From NCBI RefSeq assembly GCF_037975245.1, contig NC_092567.1:26594876-26658875 (forward strand): 64,000 nucleotides of DNA. The letters are read 5' to 3'. A program made the position numbers and the translations under genes. Numbering within the stretch: position 1 is the first letter of the stretch; each line of letters starts with the position of its first letter. Under the pieces are notes generated by a model. It was not told where the DNA came from and ran no database searches. It saw nothing but the letters and a program-made list of their open reading frames with translations. Shown here piece by piece: positions 60,301 through 64,000 of the stretch. Origin of the DNA: Apostichopus japonicus. Taxonomy: Eukaryota > Echinodermata > Holothuroidea > Aspidochirotida > Stichopodidae.

Positions 60301-63146
60301 TGAAACACAGAAACAGGAAACAACATCATTCCTGAAATTTCTTGCATATATAATGTTAAGCACTGCAAGGGCACTACAAAATGTTAGGACAGTCATTGAG
60401 CTTTGGGCCTTTACTTATTGTGTTTGACATTCTTAGAGAAACTTTGGGAAAGGGGTACTTTTACTGGAGTTCAAAGTGCATTCTGACATTACATGGTACT
60501 TCAACATTAGGGAAAAAACTTAATTACTTTGTTCTCCCTAACCTTCCCTTACCTAACACGAATATATTCGATAAGTATTCGATAAGTATTCAAAGATTTC
60601 CTTAGTATTCAGAAAATCTACCGTATAACACACAGTACAAAATAAGTATTCGAATACTTATACGAATAACTATAAGCCTTCGTCAGAGCCGAATTATGTA
60701 AATGAGTTAAGTATTCGAATACCTGTTAGGTATTCGAATAGGTATTCGAATAGCTCTTCGAATAGCTATTCGAATAGGTATTCGAGTAGCTTTTGGAATA
60801 GCTATTTGAATACTTAGCTCATTTACATATAAGTATTCGCTCATTTAAATAATTCGGCTCTGACGAATACTTATAGTTATTCGAATACTTATTCGCTAGT
60901 ATTCGAATACTTGTATGCTAATTAGTTATGTTATGAAGGCTTAACAGGTTTCTGAATACTTACTTGAATACTTATTGAATAGTTGTATGCTAATTAGTTC
61001 CAAGTAAGGAGAGTTAGGAATTTGGCCAGCTTGTTGTCCTAGCTTCTTGATTAAATCTGCTATTAAAAGTTGAATTACATTCACGAGGAATAAATATCTA
61101 TTTGAAATGGAGTATTAAGCACAGAATACTAAAACAGTAGGTCTTATGAATATGATCGATGAAATTTTGGAAACGCTTCAGCTATTAAATCCTCCGCGGT
61201 ATATTTCAAATATTTTTGCGCTGTTCAAAGTGTAAGGGTGTTAGCCACTGAAGAAAAATGTTTGTTCTTGATCAGAGAACTCTGGGTTTGGTTAGAAGAC
61301 CAAACACAGAGCAGACACATCAAAACTGGAAAACTCAACCGGATTGGATCAAAAGAAATTATAATTATGAATAACAAACAATATTCAGCTGATCTGGGCC
61401 CAGTCAAAGAATTAAATAAAATAACTTACAGTCGTGAGGTCACACCCAAATGTTAAAGTAAAATACACTTAATTTAAAAGTCTGTTCTGGTGAGTTGGCC
61501 TGCTGGTGACATCAAGTATTCTACGACATCATATCTTCCACGACATCAGATATTCCACAACATCAGAAATAGTTAAACACAATAAATGGTATTATGAATG
61601 TCCGATCCCAACAAAGTATTATCCTTCAATTTATAAGCAATGGTGTCGCAGGGTATCCTTCAGTAAAATAATGTCAATATCCTCTGTAGTAAAATAATGT
61701 CCTTTATAAGAAATGGTGTCCCGGAATATACTTTATTGTAAAATAATATCCTTTATAATAAAATAGTGTCCCAGACTGTCAGTTGAATATCACAACTTCC
61801 ATAAAATGATAAGGACTACAGTAACTTGAACTATGTAAATTAAGGTTTAAAACAAACTATCCAGCCATTAAAACTATCTTTCTCTTCTTTTGCAACTGCC
61901 TTGCTCAGATACTTATAGCCAACTGCCTAACTCCTTTATACCCCTCACAAAACTCCCTTTGTTACTAAAATATACACACACAGACCCCATTTCCTGTGAG
62001 AGCTAATTTCCAGGAAGAACAAGATAGTTGCCTAGCAACCTAGAAGAGGTAGAAGTGTAGAGGTTTTAATCCACAAGACAACATACAAATATACTGTACA
62101 AATGTATAGCCCCTCTGTTCAGTGCACAATGCACCTAATAAACAAGTAAAACTATGGTACAAAACAAAACTTTATGTAAGAGCTGACCATCTTACAAAGG
62201 AAATAAGTATTCGAATAGGCATTCAATGAAATAGGTGTTCGAATACTTATTGGAATAGCTATATTTAGCATTCTCTAAGCATTCGAAGGAAAGAAGTATT
62301 CGAATACCTATTGGAATAGTTATTTTAAGTATTCAATTAGTTATTCTAAAGTCTGAATGCTTAAATTTTTGAAATACCAACTACATAGCTATTCGAATAC
62401 TTAGCGAATACTTAGCGAATACTTAATAGTTATTCGTGTTGGGTAAGGGTTATTGAGGGACTTGCGATACAATTACACTGTACATTAGTGCACCTTCCAG
62501 GCTTTGAATAGCATTTAATCGAATGATCTACATTCTTCTCCCGTGGTGGTTGTGGTGAATCAAAAGCGCGGAGAAATACAATCCTTTATGTGGAACATAA
62601 TAATCGGTTCCAAATAATCGGTAGCGCAATGGATTTTGCCCATGTCGGTTATTTACCGATCGTCTGATAATCAGCCTGATGCCAATTATCTAACTGATTT
62701 TCGGTCGAACACTACTTTTCAGGCAGGCAGCTATGTTTTTTACCACGCTAGAGTGACTACCAATGTAAGAAAAGCCTGCAAGGGCTTATAGATTACAACT
62801 TTCAGGTTAGGTGGCTTCCATTTCAACATTTTAACTCAAATTTGGAATCTCTTCAATTTTGAAAGTCATTTCAAACCAGAGGTTGCTCTTGGATGACAAG
62901 CGCAACGTACTATGACCCGAGTTGGTATTGAAACCAGAACATTCTGATTGCAAAGCATCATTGTTTCACATTCCATGGCCTTACTACCATGAAAATCTGC
63001 TGAAATGCTGTCAGTTGTCGGGTAACCAAGAATAACTTTCAAAGCAAAAAATTGCTATAATTACCTGATTGTGATGGATTTGGTCTTTCAGTTCCATATC
63101 GGACACAAAGCCATCTCCATTCTTGTCTATCTTATCAACAATTTTG
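54224..63146 (-). CDS. CALU: Calumenin-like EF-hand protein of the secretory pathway (six 3' exons)
   Basis: Six minus-strand exons (63065-63146, 60118-60229, 59279-59512, 58208-58413, 54224-54328, all with GT/AG borders and agreeing phases; the sixth candidate upstream is uncertain) encode about 245 residues of a CREC-family calcium-binding protein: EF1 loop [14 protein letters not shown]2 [12 protein letters not shown] (degenerate), EF3 [14 protein letters not shown]4 [14 protein letters not shown]5 [14 protein letters not shown]6 [12 protein letters not shown]. The end is [15 protein letters not shown] and HDEF. C-terminal HDEF is the ER-retention signal of calumenin. Family members bind Ca2+ with low affinity in the ER and secretory pathway and act as chaperone-like partners. 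The signal peptide exon lies beyond 64000. Introns hold a minisatellite and a foldback element. Only five exons are certain. Confidence 0.85.
54428..54680. repeat. Minisatellite of about 19-20-bp units
   Basis: About 13 units of ATGTTGATGATACCTAT with small changes, in the calumenin intron near its acceptor end. Confidence 0.85.
55295..58190. repeat. 2.9-kb minisatellite of 45-bp units in a calumenin intron
   Basis: About 64 tandem units. The unit combines CTACTGTCATGGTTCCTATG, TCATGTAGTATATAAAG and TTCACACG. Because 45 is divisible by three, frames without stops run for hundreds of codons on both strands, all artefacts. Variant units (GGTCATGTGGCAT, GATCATGTAGCAT, and deletions reading ATGATTGTAG) form local higher-order groups. 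The array runs to within about 10 bp of the donor of exon 58208-58413. Confidence 0.95.
57420..57870. repeat. Higher-order repeat of 225 bp (five 45-bp units)
   Basis: A five-unit group, recognised by the variants in its units (two GGTCATGTGGCAT-type, one GATCATGTAGCAT with CGCAACTG, one GGTCCCTATG, one standard), occurs twice in succession. The GATCATGTAGCAT marks lie 225 bp apart (57511 and 57736). Confidence 0.75.
58208..58413 (-). CDS. CALU: Calumenin exon with EF5 and start of EF6
   Basis: 206 nt. Acceptor TTTTATCAG followed by CAG, so a second acceptor three bases on (exon end 58410) is possible. It encodes [21 protein letters not shown]5 [12 protein letters not shown], and [18 protein letters not shown]. 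The donor GTAAGT at 58202-58207 is directly followed by sequence like the minisatellite unit. Starts with two bases completing a phase-1 codon. Confidence 0.88.
58436..59278. other. Calumenin intron, no other feature
   Basis: AT-rich intron without recognisable repeats or genes. Confidence 0.6.
59279..59512 (-). CDS. CALU: Calumenin exon with EF3 and EF4
   Basis: 234 nt. Acceptor CCTTGTAG, donor GTTAGT. Encodes [21 protein letters not shown]3 in [40 protein letters not shown] and EF4 [19 protein letters not shown] and the Glu-Thr-Leu-Glu-Asp before EF4 are strong family marks. Phase 1 at both ends. Confidence 0.9.
60118..60229 (-). CDS. CALU: Calumenin exon with EF2
   Basis: 112 nt. Acceptor CCTCTCAACAG, donor GTATGT, phase 0 in and phase 1 out. 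Encodes [20 protein letters not shown] then [17 protein letters not shown]. The loop begins with Asn where Asp is usual and has Ser where Gly is usual at position 6, so EF2 may bind calcium poorly. Confidence 0.85.
60546..62449. mobile_element. 1.9-kb foldback element rich in TATTCGAATA, in a calumenin intron
   Basis: Left end CCCTTACCTAACACGAATA and inverted right end CCCTTACCCAACACGAATA. Both arms are filled with AAGTATTCGAATA-type units (60560-60930 and 62195-62435). An internal near-perfect hairpin at about 60640-60895 has arms of about 75 bp, for example GAGCCGAATTATGTAAATGAG against CTCATTTAAATAATTCGGCTC, split by about 90 bp. No convincing target duplication and no coding region. Confidence 0.65.
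63065..63146 (-). CDS. CALU: Calumenin exon with EF1
   Basis: 82 nt. Acceptor TTTTCCTTGCAG, donor GTAATT. One base completes the previous codon (phase 2 upstream), then [20 protein letters not shown] and DQIHHNQ. The Asp-Lys-Asn-Gly-Asp-Gly loop is canonical. Confidence 0.87.
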
Positions 63147-64000
63147 CTGCAAGGAAAAGGGAACAACAAATAAAGAATTACATAAAAAGTAAACATTCAC
63201 CATCATTGTAAACATATGTCATTCAAACACTGGCTGAAAGATGAATAATGAATACCAGGGGAAACCCTGTATAACTAGTATAAACAGAGAGGAATATTAG
63301 GTGGTAAACCAACACCAGGGAGCAATTAATTTCATCACATTTACAGGTAACATAAATAGCAGTAACATGTAAGTGCTGTGTATGAATAAAAGACTTACTT
63401 TACATTGTCAAGGACAGGAGCATACACTGAATGCAATGGTTTATGATATGTCAGATCAGATAGAAAACTTACCCTCAACATCAGGTGAGAGTAAAGACAT
63501 GTATCAAACCAACTTAGATAAGGGATAGGAAAAATTCAGGGAATACTTTAGTATTAAAATTTTGCATGAAATGATAAGCAACTATATAGTAAACCCCCTG
63601 GTAACAAAGTGTATCAATCCCAAACCACAGTACATAAGATAAGCCCTACCCATTAGATGATGTCATAATGGCTGACTTTGTTCTAGACCCCCTAATTGAC
63701 CAGAAGAGTACTGTGTATTCATTATACAATGCTGTTTATCAGCAGAGTGTTATCTGACTTCATTGAATAGGGATATATATAATTACACTCTCCATCTCTT
63801 TGTACTAGTGATTGTTTCTTGCATTTCAATACACTGTTTGGAGTCAATAACCAAACATTACTGCGTATAACTTTTGAAGTCTCTGAAGTTTTTCTCTTAT
63901 AATGTTCTATGGTTCCTGTTTACAACACTGCTAGTGCTACATACATATATTCGAATCGTATAGCAATTTGCCTATATTGTAGGTCTATGGCATATATGTA
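63147..64000. other. Calumenin intron and right edge of the window
   Basis: Donor-like GTAAGT sites occur on the minus strand at about 63393-63398 and 63469. The first follows 28 nt in a phase that would fit the EF1 exon (reading YAPVLDNV), but this does not resemble the calumenin region expected before EF1, so no exon is called. The upstream exons probably lie beyond 64000. Confidence 0.35.

Noticed and set aside
60530-62462. Extended termini and a target duplication for the TATTCGAATA foldback
   Set aside because: TCCCT..AACC sequences outside the called ends are also similar in inverted form, but no direct duplication fits either choice of ends.
63399-63480. Extra calumenin exon upstream of EF1
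   Set aside because: A donor with the right phase exists, but the encoded residues (YAPVLDNV) do not match the acidic Pro-Glu-Glu region expected before EF1, and the acceptor is weak.

Overview
The window looks like nuclear DNA of a marine invertebrate animal, most plausibly an echinoderm or other non-vertebrate deuterostome. This is an inference from content: AT-rich spacer, long introns with GT/AG splice sites, many decayed LINEs of CR1/L2, Rex1 and Jockey type, tRNA-derived SINEs, a Penelope-like fragment, hAT-type and Harbinger-type elements, foldback elements and long (TA)n tracts. Nothing looks bacterial, and there is no operon, CRISPR array or rRNA gene. Species cannot be fixed by reading.

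Three sets of host coding sequence can be supported. (1) At 5.4-17.6 kb and 33.0-45.7 kb, minus strand, lie two paralogous small genes for a two-helix membrane protein resembling the CD225/dispanin (IFITM-like) family. Exons 2, 3 and 4 of both copies are intact with conserved splice sites and phases. A 10-nt first coding exon (Met-Glu-Met plus one base) with a matching phase lies 8-10 kb upstream of each. Extra copies of this mini-exon sit at 1.28, 18.33 and 22.42 kb, so the window appears to cover part of a tandem gene cluster produced by a duplication with a period of roughly 26.5-28 kb. (2) At 48.1-50.5 kb, plus strand, exon-like pieces of an RBM28-like nucleolar RNA-binding protein are present, with a frameshift and a stop in one exon. 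(3) From 54.2 kb to about 63.1 kb, minus strand, are six 3' coding exons of a calumenin gene (CREC family, six EF-hand positions, C-terminal HDEF). Its 5' exons lie beyond the window.

Layout: 0-1 kb, spacer. 1.0-9.8 kb, duplication copy A with CD225-like gene A. 10-17.3 kb, LINE, AGGTCA-rich repeat, palindrome cluster, Penelope-like fragment, hAT remnant and LINE. 17.4-18.5 kb, two first-exon copies. 18.48-21.48 kb, a 3-kb foldback element. 22.1-37.4 kb, duplication copy B with gene B, interrupted by a hAT-type MITE, LINEs and a Harbinger-like element. 37.7-45.5 kb, SINE, CR1-like LINE between (TA)n tracts, a triple nest of SINE/MITE/MITE, and a further MITE. 45.6 kb, first exon of gene B. 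46.7-48.1 kb, Rex1-like LINE. 48.1-51.4 kb, RBM28-like pieces and a MITE. 54.2-64 kb, calumenin with a 2.9-kb minisatellite of 45-bp units in one intron and a 1.9-kb foldback in another.

The most interesting points are the CD225-like gene pair with its micro-exon starts, the minisatellite that begins within about 10 bases of a calumenin splice donor, and several insertions whose unoccupied site can be read in the paralogous copy within the same window.
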